Positions 1-9,270 of a DNA stretch of 13,967 bases are shown here, piece after piece. The notes beneath the pieces were generated by a model. That model made no database searches. It had not been told where the DNA came from and worked only from the letters and a program-made list of their open reading frames with translations. The stretch's first letter is position 1, and every line of letters starts with the position of its first letter. This DNA is from Candidatus Zixiibacteriota bacterium (GTDB taxonomy: Bacteria > Zixibacteria > MSB-5A5 > GN15 > FEB-12). The stretch spans positions 1 to 13,967 of the forward strand of contig JAGLXI010000284.1 of the NCBI GenBank assembly GCA_023132995.1, read 5' to 3'. The position numbers and the translations under genes were made by a program.

Positions 1-24
1 GTCTTACCGCTTGACGACGCCCCA
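1..24 (-). tRNA. tRNA-Gln, 5' end only (cut by the window edge)
   Basis: Read on the minus strand from 24 down to 1, the bases are TGGGGCG, TC, GTC, AAGCGGTAA, GAC. These fit the acceptor 5' strand, positions 8-9 and a complete D arm: the 3-bp stem GTC/GAC closes an AAGCGGTAA loop. A start with U followed by GGGG and this D loop is typical of bacterial tRNA-Gln. The anticodon lies outside the window, so the amino-acid identity rests on the 5' end alone. The tRNA begins 16 nt after the spoVG stop, so it may be co-transcribed with ispE and spoVG. Confidence 0.8.
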
Positions 25-40
25 GTGTCGGTCTCCGGGT

Positions 41-313
41 TTATCCGAGCTTCGAGTGCTCTTTTAGTTCCGTCTCGTATGCTTGTAGAACTTTCTCCTC
101 GATTTTCTTCCGCATCTCGCTGCTTACCGGGTGGGCGATATCCTGATGGGTGCCATCGGGACGCCTTCTGCTCGGCATGGCGACGAAATAACCATTGTTG
201 CCGTGGATTATCTTCATCCCATGCACTACAAAAGCGTCATCAAAGGTTACGTTGACGAATCCCTTCAGGCGCTCCTCATCTCGCAGTCTGACCCTGACTT
301 CCGTAATCTCCAC
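41..313 (-). CDS. spoVG: SpoVG family protein
   Basis: A 90-residue protein that is collinear with SpoVG along its whole length. It begins MEITEVRVR and continues with FVVHGMKIIHGNNGYFVAMPS, a PDG turn and a DIAHP motif, all family hallmarks. In Bacillus, SpoVG affects septation and sporulation; in Staphylococcus, Listeria and Borrelia it is a site-specific nucleic-acid-binding regulator. The family also occurs in bacteria that do not sporulate, so sporulation should not be inferred. I place the start at a GTG because GGAGGG lies 7 nt upstream (321-326) and because homologues start at exactly this residue. A TTG start at 334 would add seven residues and place the ribosome binding site inside the gene. 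The gene follows ispE by 30 nt and is followed by tRNA-Gln. An ispE-spoVG association is also known around the Bacillus purR locus. Confidence 0.93.
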   Translation of the reverse strand: MEITEVRVRLRDEERLKGFVNVTFDDAFVVHGMKIIHGNNGYFVAMPSRRRPDGTHQDIAHPVSSEMRKKIEEKVLQAYETELKEHSKLG

Positions 314-343
314 AGAGCATCCCTCCAGCTTCAATGTGCCTTG

Positions 344-1225
344 TCATGGCCAGGTAATTGGCTTGACCGTGCAATGCTGCCAACGCCCCAGGTTAAACTT
401 GAGACTACTCCTTACTTTTGGAGCCTCACCAAAAACTCCGAACATTGTCGACCCGGAGCCACTCATTCTTACCAACAGCGCGCCGGACCCCAGAAGAGCC
501 TCCCTGACGGACTCCAGGACAGGGCAGGACTCCCGATGGACCCCTTCGAAGTCATTGCCGGATAACCGCAAAGCCCCAACAAGAGCACTTACATCCCGGC
601 AACCGGGTAAACTAAACCCTTGCTGCCGTTTTGTCAAGTCCATTCTCAATGCTGCGTAGCTGTCCGCTGTCGAGATGGCAATCCCCGGATTCACCAGCAG
701 CAACCAGTAATCAATCGGGAGTGATATTTCCTCGACGATTTCCCCCCGACCTCCCACCAGCGCCTGCCCGTGGGAGAAGAAAAACGGCAGATCAGAGCCG
801 ATCTCCAGCGATAACTCACTCATCCGCGAGCGGCTCAGTCCCAGGTCAAAAAGCAGGTTGCACGCCAGTATTGTCGCCGCTGCGTCCGATGAACCCCCGC
901 CCAGCCCGGCCGCCACCGGTATACGCTTGTTAAGCGCCACTGAGAGCCCCCATTTCAAATCAAATCTGTCTCTCATCAGGTCAAACGAGCGAGCCACGAG
1001 ATTGTCTTCTCCGGGCGACAGGTCTGTGTTGCCGAGCACCTTGATAGAAATCCCCGGTTGGTCGGTCACCGAGAAGCTGAGACGGTCAAAGAGCGAGACA
1101 GCCTGAAACGCTGAGTTGATATCGTGATAGCCGTCCTCGCGCCTGCGGAGAACCTCCAGAAACAGGTTAACCTTGGCCGGGGCGTCAATCTCCAGGTGGC
1201 CTTTTCCCCGATCTCTGAGCAGCAT
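344..1225 (-). CDS. ispE: 4-diphosphocytidyl-2-C-methyl-D-erythritol kinase
   Basis: A 293-residue GHMP kinase. It phosphorylates the 2-hydroxyl of CDP-methylerythritol with ATP, the fourth step of the MEP (non-mevalonate) isoprenoid pathway, in the cytosol. The N-terminal substrate motif APAKVNLFLEV contains the conserved Lys18 and Asn20. The glycine-rich ATP loop GLGGGSSDAA lies at about 107-116. The catalytic Asp is in GSDLPFF (Asp145), and a C-terminal GHMP motif RMSGSGSTMFG is present. The length is normal (E. coli IspE is 283 residues). The ATG start has GAGG 5 nt upstream. It is the first gene of a leftward unit with spoVG and tRNA-Gln, and is divergent from acnA. Nothing looks missing. 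Its presence shows that the host makes isoprenoids by the MEP route. Confidence 0.97.
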   Translation of the reverse strand: MLLRDRGKGHLEIDAPAKVNLFLEVLRRREDGYHDINSAFQAVSLFDRLSFSVTDQPGISIKVLGNTDLSPGEDNLVARSFDLMRDRFDLKWGLSVALNKRIPVAAGLGGGSSDAAATILACNLLFDLGLSRSRMSELSLEIGSDLPFFFSHGQALVGGRGEIVEEISLPIDYWLLLVNPGIAISTADSYAALRMDLTKRQQGFSLPGCRDVSALVGALRLSGNDFEGVHRESCPVLESVREALLGSGALLVRMSGSGSTMFGVFGEAPKVRSSLKFNLGRWQHCTVKPITWP

Positions 1226-1261
1226 TTAACCTCAATCGTTTCCTGCGTCAGGTCAAAGTGT

Positions 1262-1289
1262 AGGATAGCCTTTCGTCCTGTGAAAGCAA
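1262..1289 (-). promoter_or_regulatory. weak candidate promoter for ispE-spoVG
   Basis: On the minus strand, TTGCTT (1289-1284), a 16-bp spacer and TATCCT (1267-1262) lie about 37 bp upstream of the ispE start. Both boxes are poor matches (3/6 and 4/6), so this is only a candidate. A promoter is expected here because the neighbouring gene acnA is divergent. Confidence 0.3.
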
Positions 1290-1327
1290 GGCCGAATGCG
1301 GTTCTTGCGCGAAGATCACGGCATAGC

Positions 1328-1356
1328 TTGTATTCGTCCGGCCTCTTGTATATAAT
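1328..1356 (+). promoter_or_regulatory. sigma-70-type promoter of acnA
   Basis: TTGTAT (1328-1333), a 17-bp spacer and a perfect TATAAT (1351-1356). Transcription would start near 1363, giving a leader of about 50 nt that ends in the AAGGAGG ribosome binding site (1400-1406) of acnA. The predicted transcript start lies after the in-frame TTG at 1359, which excludes that upstream start codon. Confidence 0.7.
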
Positions 1357-1412
1357 ACTTGGGACAAAACAGTGTTGAAATGCTGGAGATAGACAAGTCA
1401 AGGAGGCAGATT

Positions 1413-4085
<2,673 letters not shown>

Positions 4086-4155
4086 AGCGGGACGTCCAGG
4101 CTGCAGCCGCAGAGCGTTAAGCAGCCCCCACTGGCGAGGAGCCATATCAGCCGTT

Positions 4156-4175
4156 CCGACCAACCTCGTGGTCGG
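4156..4175. terminator. possible bidirectional terminator hairpin between acnA and the ABC-F gene
   Basis: A perfect 7-bp inverted repeat, CCGACCA / TGGTCGG, with a 6-nt loop, lies in the 126-bp gap where the two genes converge. A second, weaker repeat follows (GCAGG / CCTGC, 4186-4202). Neither is followed by a T tract on either strand, so intrinsic termination is not certain. The position is the main argument. Confidence 0.35.
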
Positions 4176-4211
4176 TCAGATTGCGGCAGGCTCGCCACCT
4201 GCGGGGGGCCC

Positions 4212-5753
4212 TCAGACGAGCCGCACCCGGCCCGCCTCAAGCAGGTATAGCCTTTCCGAGACATTCTCCACGAATGTCCGGTCGTGACTGATGACCAAAA
4301 AACCGCCCTGGTAGGATTCGAGAAGCCTCTCCAGTACCTCGACCGACTCGATATCGAGGTGACTGGTCGGCTCGTCCAGCAGGAGGAACTCGGCCCTGTC
4401 AAGCAGACAGTGAACGATGGCCGCGCGCATCAGCTCACCCTGGGAGAACCGCCCCAGCAGATCCTTTGTTTTCTCCCTGCGGATCAGGGCCGCGCCGAGA
4501 TACTGCCGAACGGTGGTCTCATCGCAACCAAGGGCTGCAAAGTTGTCCAGCAGTCTCTCCTTGTTGAAGAAACCCTCCAGCCCCTGGGCGAGATATCGCA
4601 GCCTCACTTTTTCGTTGAGATAGAATGCGCCCGCTGTAGGTTCTAACTGTCCGGTGATGAGTTTGAAGATGGTCGATTTCCCCGCCCCGTTGGCGCCCAT
4701 GAGACAGAACTTGTCGGACGTCGTCGCCGTAAGGGTCACTGCCGATAGCAGGTTGGGCTGTTGATTCTTATAGCGGAAACCGGCCTCTTCCAGAGCAAAC
4801 ACGCGACGGTGTTTCACATCGTAAGGTGGAAAGTGAAGGTTGACGCTCTTGGGAACAAACGGCTTGGTTCGGCGGAGTTGCTTCATTTCCCTTTCGGCTT
4901 TGCGACCGGCTACCTGGGCGCGCTTGGCGAGCTTCTTCGACAGAGTCGAGATATGGGCTCTTGCTCTTCCCGCGCCGCGTTTCTGTTTCTCTTTCCTGTC
5001 GGCCCAGCCAGCCTTGCGCTGCCGGTCTTGCTGAAGCTGGCGGATTTTCCGCTTGATTTGCCCCGCCTTTTTTCGCCGCGACTTGAAGTCCGAGGTCTTA
5101 ACCGACCATGCCTGCTGGAATCCGCCGACTGTGTGAAAGATGCCGTTGGCGGTGATGAAGATAGTGTGGTCTGCAAGGTTGTCAGTCAGCGCCCGGTCGT
5201 GGGTGACCAGGATCAGGGCCTTGCTTGCGGCCTTGAGGTGTGCGACGTATCCCTCGAACGCGGTGATACCGTCGATATCGAGGTAGTTAGTCGGCTCGTC
5301 GAGCAGGTACAGTTCGGCGTCCGTGATGAGCGTGCGGATAACGGCTGCTTTCTGAAGCTCGCCGTCGGACAGGTGTTCGCGCATCGACAGTCCTCCGGCA
5401 TGACCAAAGCTCTCCTGCAGCCGGGCCTCTATCGACACCTTTTCATAACTGAGTTCGCTTGCGGTTGCCTGGAAGTCGTTTTTACGAAGCTTCTGCGGAA
5501 GATGAGCGACAACAATCCCGGGAGCAACGTCGATATGACCGGACATAATGACGTCGTTTCTCAGCAGGTAATCGCGATCCTTCCGGGACTCGGCTATCAG
5601 CACGTTCAGGAGGGTCGACTTGCCGCACCCGTTGGCGCCGATAACGGCCAGAAGTTCACCCGCCGCGACCGAGAACGAGATACCCTCGATCACCGTGTTT
5701 CCGGTGTAGGCTATGGATAGGTCTCTTGTATTGACCAGCACGTTAAGTGACAT
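4212..5753 (-). CDS. ABC-F family ATPase (ribosome-associated; possibly antibiotic-resistance-like)
   Basis: A 513-residue protein with two ABC ATPase domains and no membrane segment, the ABC-F layout. ABC-F proteins act on the ribosomal E site as translation factors (EttA, Uup) or as ribosome-protection factors against antibiotics (Vga, Lsa, Msr, OptrA). Domain 1 has Walker A GANGCGKST (39-47), signature LSDGE (128-132) and Walker B LYLLDEPTNYLD (148-159). Domain 2 has Walker A GANGAGKST (353-361), signature FSQGE (436-440) and FLLLDEPTSHLD. The inter-domain linker (about 216-301) is long and very rich in Arg and Lys. No C-terminal extension follows domain 2. The two signatures deviate from the usual LSGGE. 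I place the start at the ATG, just ahead of the first strand of domain 1; a GTG 66 bp upstream would add an uncharacteristic tail. The ribosome binding site is weak (CAGG). The gene has a long structured leader. The exact role (housekeeping or resistance) cannot be decided here. Confidence 0.9.
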   Translation of the reverse strand: MSLNVLVNTRDLSIAYTGNTVIEGISFSVAAGELLAVIGANGCGKSTLLNVLIAESRKDRDYLLRNDVIMSGHIDVAPGIVVAHLPQKLRKNDFQATASELSYEKVSIEARLQESFGHAGGLSMREHLSDGELQKAAVIRTLITDAELYLLDEPTNYLDIDGITAFEGYVAHLKAASKALILVTHDRALTDNLADHTIFITANGIFHTVGGFQQAWSVKTSDFKSRRKKAGQIKRKIRQLQQDRQRKAGWADRKEKQKRGAGRARAHISTLSKKLAKRAQVAGRKAEREMKQLRRTKPFVPKSVNLHFPPYDVKHRRVFALEEAGFRYKNQQPNLLSAVTLTATTSDKFCLMGANGAGKSTIFKLITGQLEPTAGAFYLNEKVRLRYLAQGLEGFFNKERLLDNFAALGCDETTVRQYLGAALIRREKTKDLLGRFSQGELMRAAIVHCLLDRAEFLLLDEPTSHLDIESVEVLERLLESYQGGFLVISHDRTFVENVSERLYLLEAGRVRLV

Positions 5754-5846
5754 ATATTCAAACCTGTTGTTTGTCGGAAAAGACGCTTCCTGCTTGTTCG
5801 GGACACGACTGCCCCGCACCCTTGAGCAAGAGTTGATCTCATGGCA

Positions 5847-5867
5847 GCGCTCGGCAGCGCCGAGCGC
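5847..5867 (-). promoter_or_regulatory. GC-rich hairpin in the ABC-F leader
   Basis: A perfect 9-bp inverted repeat, GCGCTCGGC / GCCGAGCGC, with a 3-nt loop lies about 95 bp upstream of the ABC-F start and inside its predicted transcript. No T tract follows on either strand, so it is not a classical terminator. A leader or attenuation structure is plausible. Confidence 0.45.
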
Positions 5868-5888
5868 CCTGAAGTCGATTATGTGGGT

Positions 5889-5894
5889 ATTATA
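5889..5894 (-). promoter_or_regulatory. second -10 box upstream of the ABC-F gene
   Basis: A perfect TATAAT on the minus strand, about 135 bp before the ABC-F start. No good -35 box sits at 16-18 bp (TTACTG at 17 bp), so it would need an activator or be a chance match. The candidate -35 position overlaps the near arm of the inverted repeat at 5914-5944. Confidence 0.35.
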
Positions 5895-5913
5895 TCTTCA
5901 TGCCGCTAAGTCA

Positions 5914-5944
5914 GTAAGGTGGTAGGATCAGAGAACCACCTTAC
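5914..5944. repeat. perfect 10-bp inverted repeat, operator or leader hairpin
   Basis: GTAAGGTGGT and ACCACCTTAC flank an 11-nt centre. The repeat lies downstream of the promoter at 5982-6009 and directly upstream of the TATAAT at 5889-5894. It could therefore be a dimeric repressor operator, or form a stem in the ABC-F leader RNA. It has no T tract on either side and so is not a typical terminator. Confidence 0.6.
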
Positions 5945-5981
5945 CAGAACTCCGCCAAACCAAGCTACCTTGTTTGCCCAC

Positions 5982-6009
5982 AGTATACGCAATAACGGTG
6001 GATTGTAAA
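5982..6009 (-). promoter_or_regulatory. sigma-70-type promoter of the ABC-F gene
   Basis: On the minus strand, TTTACA (6009-6004), a 16-bp spacer and TATACT (5987-5982) each match the consensus at 5 of 6 positions. Transcription would start near 5975, giving a leader of about 220 nt before the ABC-F ATG at 5753. This separates the ABC-F gene from the upstream metabolic operon. Confidence 0.6.
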
Positions 6010-6076
6010 CAGGTTTCTGTCTGTGATCTCATCTGACGACGACAAAACCTTCGGTAACATCTTTCAATGAGGCAAC

Positions 6077-6096
6077 GCACCGGTAGGGCCGGGTGC
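6077..6096 (-). terminator. possible terminator hairpin after the DUF1858 gene
   Basis: On the minus strand GCAC(C)CGG pairs with CCGGTGC around a 5-nt loop, a 7-bp stem with one bulged C. It begins 18 nt after the DUF1858 stop. No T tract follows, so Rho-independent termination is uncertain. It could also protect the 3' end of the message. Confidence 0.3.
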
Positions 6097-6114
6097 GATT
6101 GTCGACGCGGAGGG

Positions 6115-6333
6115 TTATCGACCCTGTCGGCCATGGCTGTCGTTGAACTCTGCCACCAACGCGTCGATCTTCTCGTCATCCCAGCCGTGTTGCCGGGCCA
6201 GTTCGGCCAGGGTGCCCCAGAACGGTTCTCCGCAGACCACGCAGGGGAGGCCATGAGAAATCAGAAAGCCTACGGCGTCAGGATAGGCCTGGACAAGCTC
6301 GTCGATTGGAATATCGCGCGAAATCACCAGCAC
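6115..6333 (-). CDS. DUF1858 domain protein
   Basis: A 72-residue soluble protein covering little more than one DUF1858 domain (Pfam PF08984). The family pattern is visible: an N-terminal strand and helix (ISRDIPIDELVQAYPDAVGF), a HGLPCVVCG segment with two cysteines, and a C-terminal helix with TLAELARQHGWDD. Members often occur alone or fused to hybrid-cluster, rubredoxin-like or redox proteins. No biochemical function is established that I could assign. The paired cysteines (CVVC) would allow metal binding or redox chemistry. The GTG start abuts the TAG stop of the isomerase gene with no gap, so the two are translationally coupled. A second GTG six bases later is also possible. It is the last gene of the leftward operon. 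Confidence 0.8.
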   Translation of the reverse strand: MLVISRDIPIDELVQAYPDAVGFLISHGLPCVVCGEPFWGTLAELARQHGWDDEKIDALVAEFNDSHGRQGR

Positions 6334-7419
6334 CTATCCCGCCGGGTGTTTCTTCGCGGTCAGCTTCCGTTTCAGTCCTTCAATGACATCTACCGGCGTG
6401 GGGTCGACATCATCGAGAATGGCCAGGTAGTAAGAGGCAAAGTCAGCTATCTGGACGAGACTGAACATCCGCTCCAGTCGTGATGAGCCTCGCGAGTGCA
6501 GTTCGATGTATTCCACGTCCAGTTTCTGGATTATCTCCTTTACGATATTCATCCGCGTTCGGATTTGCGGATGATCCTCGGCATCGCGCAGGACCACGAC
6601 AGCCAGATGCTCCTTGTGTTTCTCCACGAGGGGCGACCAGCCGACCAGTTCGTTGTGGTTGAATTCGGAGAAGACGTTGGCGAACGAGAGCGCCTTGGCG
6701 TTTTCGCAGACCTGACCTTTGAACCTCAGAGCGACGGCGTTGGTCAACGTAGGGCCGCCGTAGATGATCGGAATCCTGCCGTGCATCCGCTGGGCAACGT
6801 TCTTGGCAGGGTTCTGCTCAGTGGGAATATCCTCAATGTAGACCTCCCGATACGTCTGCAGTCCTTTGATAACGGTCTCGATCTCCGAGGTGACATTCTT
6901 GATAAGCCCCACCTTTTCGAAGAACACCATCAACGGCACAAACGAATATCCCAGCGCCGCACGTGGCTGAAGCCCCCCGGGGACCACCGCTATCGGTATC
7001 TGGTTAAGATCGCAGATGTCTCCGAGAAGCCCGCCGGTGCTGATGGCGGCGACCATGGCCTTACGCGTGAGGGCGTCCTCTACGGCCGATATGGTTTCCT
7101 CGGTATTGCCGCTGTAGGACGAGGCCAGAACCAAGGTCTCATCATCGACATATTCGGGAAGCAGGTAGTGCCGGCATATCTCAAACGGGACCAGCAGTTT
7201 TGAACTCAGGAATGTCCTGGCCAGTTCGCCGCCGATTGCCGAGCCGCCCATGCCCACGACTACAATGTTCCTGATCTCGCGGAAGTCATCGGCGCTGATC
7301 CGCCAGCGGTGGGCGATCTTCAGCGCCTCGGCCATTTGCTCGGGCAGGTCGAAGATTCTGTTATACATGTTTTCAGGGTCATGCTCCCGGATTTTCTCAA
7401 TGTCGTCAAGGGTCGTCAA
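6334..7419 (-). CDS. bifunctional phosphoglucose/phosphomannose isomerase
   Basis: A 361-residue protein with two SIS domains. It interconverts fructose-6-phosphate with glucose-6-phosphate and with mannose-6-phosphate, so it feeds both glycolysis/gluconeogenesis and the synthesis of mannose-containing sugar nucleotides. The N-terminal SIS domain has VVGMGGSAIGGE (about 54-65) and the phosphate-binding SSYSGNTEET (about 100-109). The catalytic pair of the archaeal PGI/PMI family is present as Glu239 (in CENAKA) and His255 (in FNHNELVGW), with the same 16-residue spacing. The length is close to archaeal and FCB homologues and much shorter than classical Pgi. The start is a TTG with GAGGA 7 nt upstream, and the gene lies 11 nt after the ptsI stop. 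It sits in one transcription unit with enzyme I, which links phosphotransferase signalling to hexose-phosphate metabolism. Confidence 0.92.
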   Translation of the reverse strand: MTTLDDIEKIREHDPENMYNRIFDLPEQMAEALKIAHRWRISADDFREIRNIVVVGMGGSAIGGELARTFLSSKLLVPFEICRHYLLPEYVDDETLVLASSYSGNTEETISAVEDALTRKAMVAAISTGGLLGDICDLNQIPIAVVPGGLQPRAALGYSFVPLMVFFEKVGLIKNVTSEIETVIKGLQTYREVYIEDIPTEQNPAKNVAQRMHGRIPIIYGGPTLTNAVALRFKGQVCENAKALSFANVFSEFNHNELVGWSPLVEKHKEHLAVVVLRDAEDHPQIRTRMNIVKEIIQKLDVEYIELHSRGSSRLERMFSLVQIADFASYYLAILDDVDPTPVDVIEGLKRKLTAKKHPAG

Positions 7420-7430
7420 TGTTGGTTCCT

Positions 7431-9188
7431 CTATGCGTGAGTTTTCTTTCTTTCCAGTTCCGTACGGTAGTTCTCCAGCTTACGCTTGACCGACTGCTGC
7501 GACCGGCTTGAAATGACCGGGCCTACCAGGTGATGGACCAACTGCGAATCAATCTTTTTCACGGCGCGGCACAGGTCGAATATCCGGTTGGGGTTCATGG
7601 ACAACTGGTCGACCCCCATGCCGATAAAGAGAGGCAGCGCCAGGATATCGCCGGCCACTTCGCCACAGATGGAGACCGGCTTGCCCGCTCTGACACAGGC
7701 CGCCACAGTTCTGTTTACAAGGCTGAGAACCGACGGATGATACGAGCTGTAGAGAGCGGCAACTCTCATGTTTGTTCGATCGGCGGCCATTATGTACTGG
7801 GTCAAATCGTTGGTGCCGATGGAGATGAAATCAACCCTTTGAGCGAGGACCTCGACCGTCATTGCCGCCGCAGGGACCTCTACCATGATCCCCACCTTGA
7901 TACGCTCGTCAAACGGGATGCCCGACCGTCGAAGCTCCAGCTTGGCCTGAGAGATGAGTTTCCCTGCCTTTTCCAGCTCAGGGAGTTCAGTAATCATCGG
8001 CAGCATGATCCACAAGTTCCCGAGAGTCGATGCTCTGAGAATGGCCTTTATCTGGATTTTGAAAACGGCGCTCATGTCGAGCATGGCGCGGATGCCGCGC
8101 CACCCCAGGGCCGGATTGTCCTCCTTCGGCCAGGAGCCGTTACTGATCATCTTGTCGTAGCCCATATCGAACGTCCTGAGCACGACCGTCGTTTCGGAGA
8201 ACTTACTTGCGATCCTCTGATAGCACTGGTACTGCGTCTCTTCGTCGGGGAAGCTGTTTTCCGCGAGGCACAGAAATTCGGTGCGGTAGAGACCGACGGG
8301 AATATGCTGCTGCGCCAGGATGTCATCAATCGGCCCGGGGAGTGACAGATTGGCGGCCACTCCGATTTCCCTGCCATCGCGGGTGACCGGCGGAATCCGG
8401 GTCAGTTTCTTGATCCGTGTGACGAGAGCCGGGCCATATCGCTTCTTCCGCTTCTTGTATTCTGACCATTCCTCGTCGGTCGGGTTTACGATCACGTCTC
8501 CGGTGGCGCCGTCAAGGATCAGCCGACAACCGCTGGGCACCCTGGCCCAGGCCCGGTTAGCAACGAGCACGGGGAGCATGAGAGAGCGAGCGATGAGAGC
8601 CATGTGTGAGTCAACCCCGCCCTCGGCGACCAGAAAACCAACGACTTTCCGCTGCCGGTAGCTGACGATTTCTCCCGGGGCGAAGACCTTACCCACCAGA
8701 ATGGTATTGGGCGGGAACTTCAGGTCGCATTTCTCAAAGCCGCTCAGGTTGGAGAGGATCCTGCGGGCAACCGCCTCTATATCCTGCGCCATGTGGCGCA
8801 TGTAGGTGTCGTTCGACCTTTTCAAGGGCGCCACAGTGCGCCCGACAAGACTGTTATATACGAATCCGGCGTTGCGCTTTCGAGACCGGATCTCGCGCTT
8901 GACCTGTTCGAGGAACTCGTAGTCGCCGGCGATAAGAAGCTGGGCGTCAAGTATCTTGGCCACCGGGCCGGTAGGTATCCTGCCGGCCGATTCCTTCAGG
9001 GAGCGCAGTTCGGCCACGCTCTCGCTCACAGCCCTTTCGAGGGCATCGGTCTCGGCCTGAATACGCGAAGACGGCACCCGGATTTCGGCTACTTCAATAT
9101 CGCCCGGCATCACTATCCGGGCCCACCCCAGCACAATGCCGCTCGACACAGCGGTTCCCTTGAGTCTTTTGCGCTTCAAAGTCATCAT
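7431..9188 (-). CDS. ptsI: phosphoenolpyruvate-protein phosphotransferase (PTS enzyme I)
   Basis: A 585-residue enzyme I. It takes phosphate from phosphoenolpyruvate onto a histidine and passes it to HPr. The N-terminal domain begins LKGTAVSSGIVLG. The phosphorylated His is His195 in GGVDSHMALIAR; E. coli has Thr where this protein has Asp. The C-terminal PEP-binding barrel is complete: GLYRTEFLCL, RTFDMGYDK, NPALGWRGIR, GIMVEVPAA, SIGTNDLTQY, and the catalytic Cys508 in SICGE. The last 30 or so residues are basic and extend beyond the usual end. I place the start at an ATG with GAGG 8 nt upstream; an in-frame start at 9233 coincides with the predicted transcript start and would have no binding site. 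A second ATG directly follows. It has its own promoter but lies downstream of HPr. No enzyme II is encoded nearby, so a regulatory role is possible. Confidence 0.95.
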   Translation of the reverse strand: MMTLKRKRLKGTAVSSGIVLGWARIVMPGDIEVAEIRVPSSRIQAETDALERAVSESVAELRSLKESAGRIPTGPVAKILDAQLLIAGDYEFLEQVKREIRSRKRNAGFVYNSLVGRTVAPLKRSNDTYMRHMAQDIEAVARRILSNLSGFEKCDLKFPPNTILVGKVFAPGEIVSYRQRKVVGFLVAEGGVDSHMALIARSLMLPVLVANRAWARVPSGCRLILDGATGDVIVNPTDEEWSEYKKRKKRYGPALVTRIKKLTRIPPVTRDGREIGVAANLSLPGPIDDILAQQHIPVGLYRTEFLCLAENSFPDEETQYQCYQRIASKFSETTVVLRTFDMGYDKMISNGSWPKEDNPALGWRGIRAMLDMSAVFKIQIKAILRASTLGNLWIMLPMITELPELEKAGKLISQAKLELRRSGIPFDERIKVGIMVEVPAAAMTVEVLAQRVDFISIGTNDLTQYIMAADRTNMRVAALYSSYHPSVLSLVNRTVAACVRAGKPVSICGEVAGDILALPLFIGMGVDQLSMNPNRIFDLCRAVKKIDSQLVHHLVGPVISSRSQQSVKRKLENYRTELERKKTHA

Positions 9189-9197
9189 ATATCCATC

Positions 9198-9219
9198 CTC
9201 AGCCGCAGCGGCGGATGAG
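9198..9219 (-). promoter_or_regulatory. hairpin overlapping the ptsI ribosome binding site
   Basis: On the minus strand CTCA-T-CCGC, a CGCT loop, and GCGG-C-TGAG form an 8-bp stem with one T/C mismatch. The last bases of the stem are part of the GAGG (9200-9197) that serves ptsI. Folding would partly hide the binding site, which could limit ptsI translation. Confidence 0.35.
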
Positions 9220-9240
9220 TAAACTACACTCACACAATCT

Positions 9241-9270
9241 ATTATATGAAAACAGCAGGAAGGAAGGCAA
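9241..9270 (-). promoter_or_regulatory. sigma-70-type promoter of ptsI
   Basis: TTGCCT (9270-9265, 4/6), an 18-bp spacer and a perfect TATAAT (9246-9241) on the minus strand, in the 93-bp gap between HPr and ptsI. Transcription would begin near 9234, with a leader of about 46 nt. ptsI, the isomerase and the DUF1858 gene can thus be expressed apart from obg-dprA-HPr. Confidence 0.65.

Larger units (their letters stand above)
5754..6114. other. 361-bp gene-free region: leader of the ABC-F gene
   Basis: No convincing gene lies between the DUF1858 gene and the ABC-F gene. Read toward the ABC-F gene, the stretch holds in order: a hairpin just after the DUF1858 stop, a good promoter (6009-5982), a perfect 10-bp inverted repeat (5944-5914), a second TATAAT (5894-5889) and a GC-rich hairpin (5867-5847). 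Two small reading frames in it (5963-5928, TTG start; and 5842-5711, ATG start, running into the ABC-F start) are only candidates for leader peptides. Nothing on the plus strand looks coding. Confidence 0.7.

Noticed and set aside
1359..1412. N-terminal extension of aconitase from a TTG
   Set aside because: The TTG lies upstream of the transcript start predicted from TATAAT at 1351-1356, while AAGGAGG is ideally placed for the ATG at 1413.
4761..5720. 319-codon open frame on the plus strand, antisense to the ABC-F gene
   Set aside because: It mirrors the codon structure of a clear ABC-F gene with complete Walker motifs on the other strand; its product has no recognisable domain and no convincing start signal.
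5914..5944. Intrinsic terminator
   Set aside because: The stem is perfect, but no run of T follows on either strand, so I list it as a repeat or operator instead.
5928..6254. 108-codon minus-strand frame overlapping the DUF1858 gene
   Set aside because: Its upstream part is an out-of-frame reading of the DUF1858 gene; only the last 12 codons are considered, as a speculative leader peptide.
7530..8345. 271-codon plus-strand frame opposite ptsI
   Set aside because: Antisense shadow of the enzyme I barrel domain; no ribosome binding site and no known motif.
9189..9233. 15-residue N-terminal extension of enzyme I
   Set aside because: It would begin at the predicted transcript start without a binding site, and homologues start near the LKGTAVSSG motif; GAGG serves the ATG at 9188.
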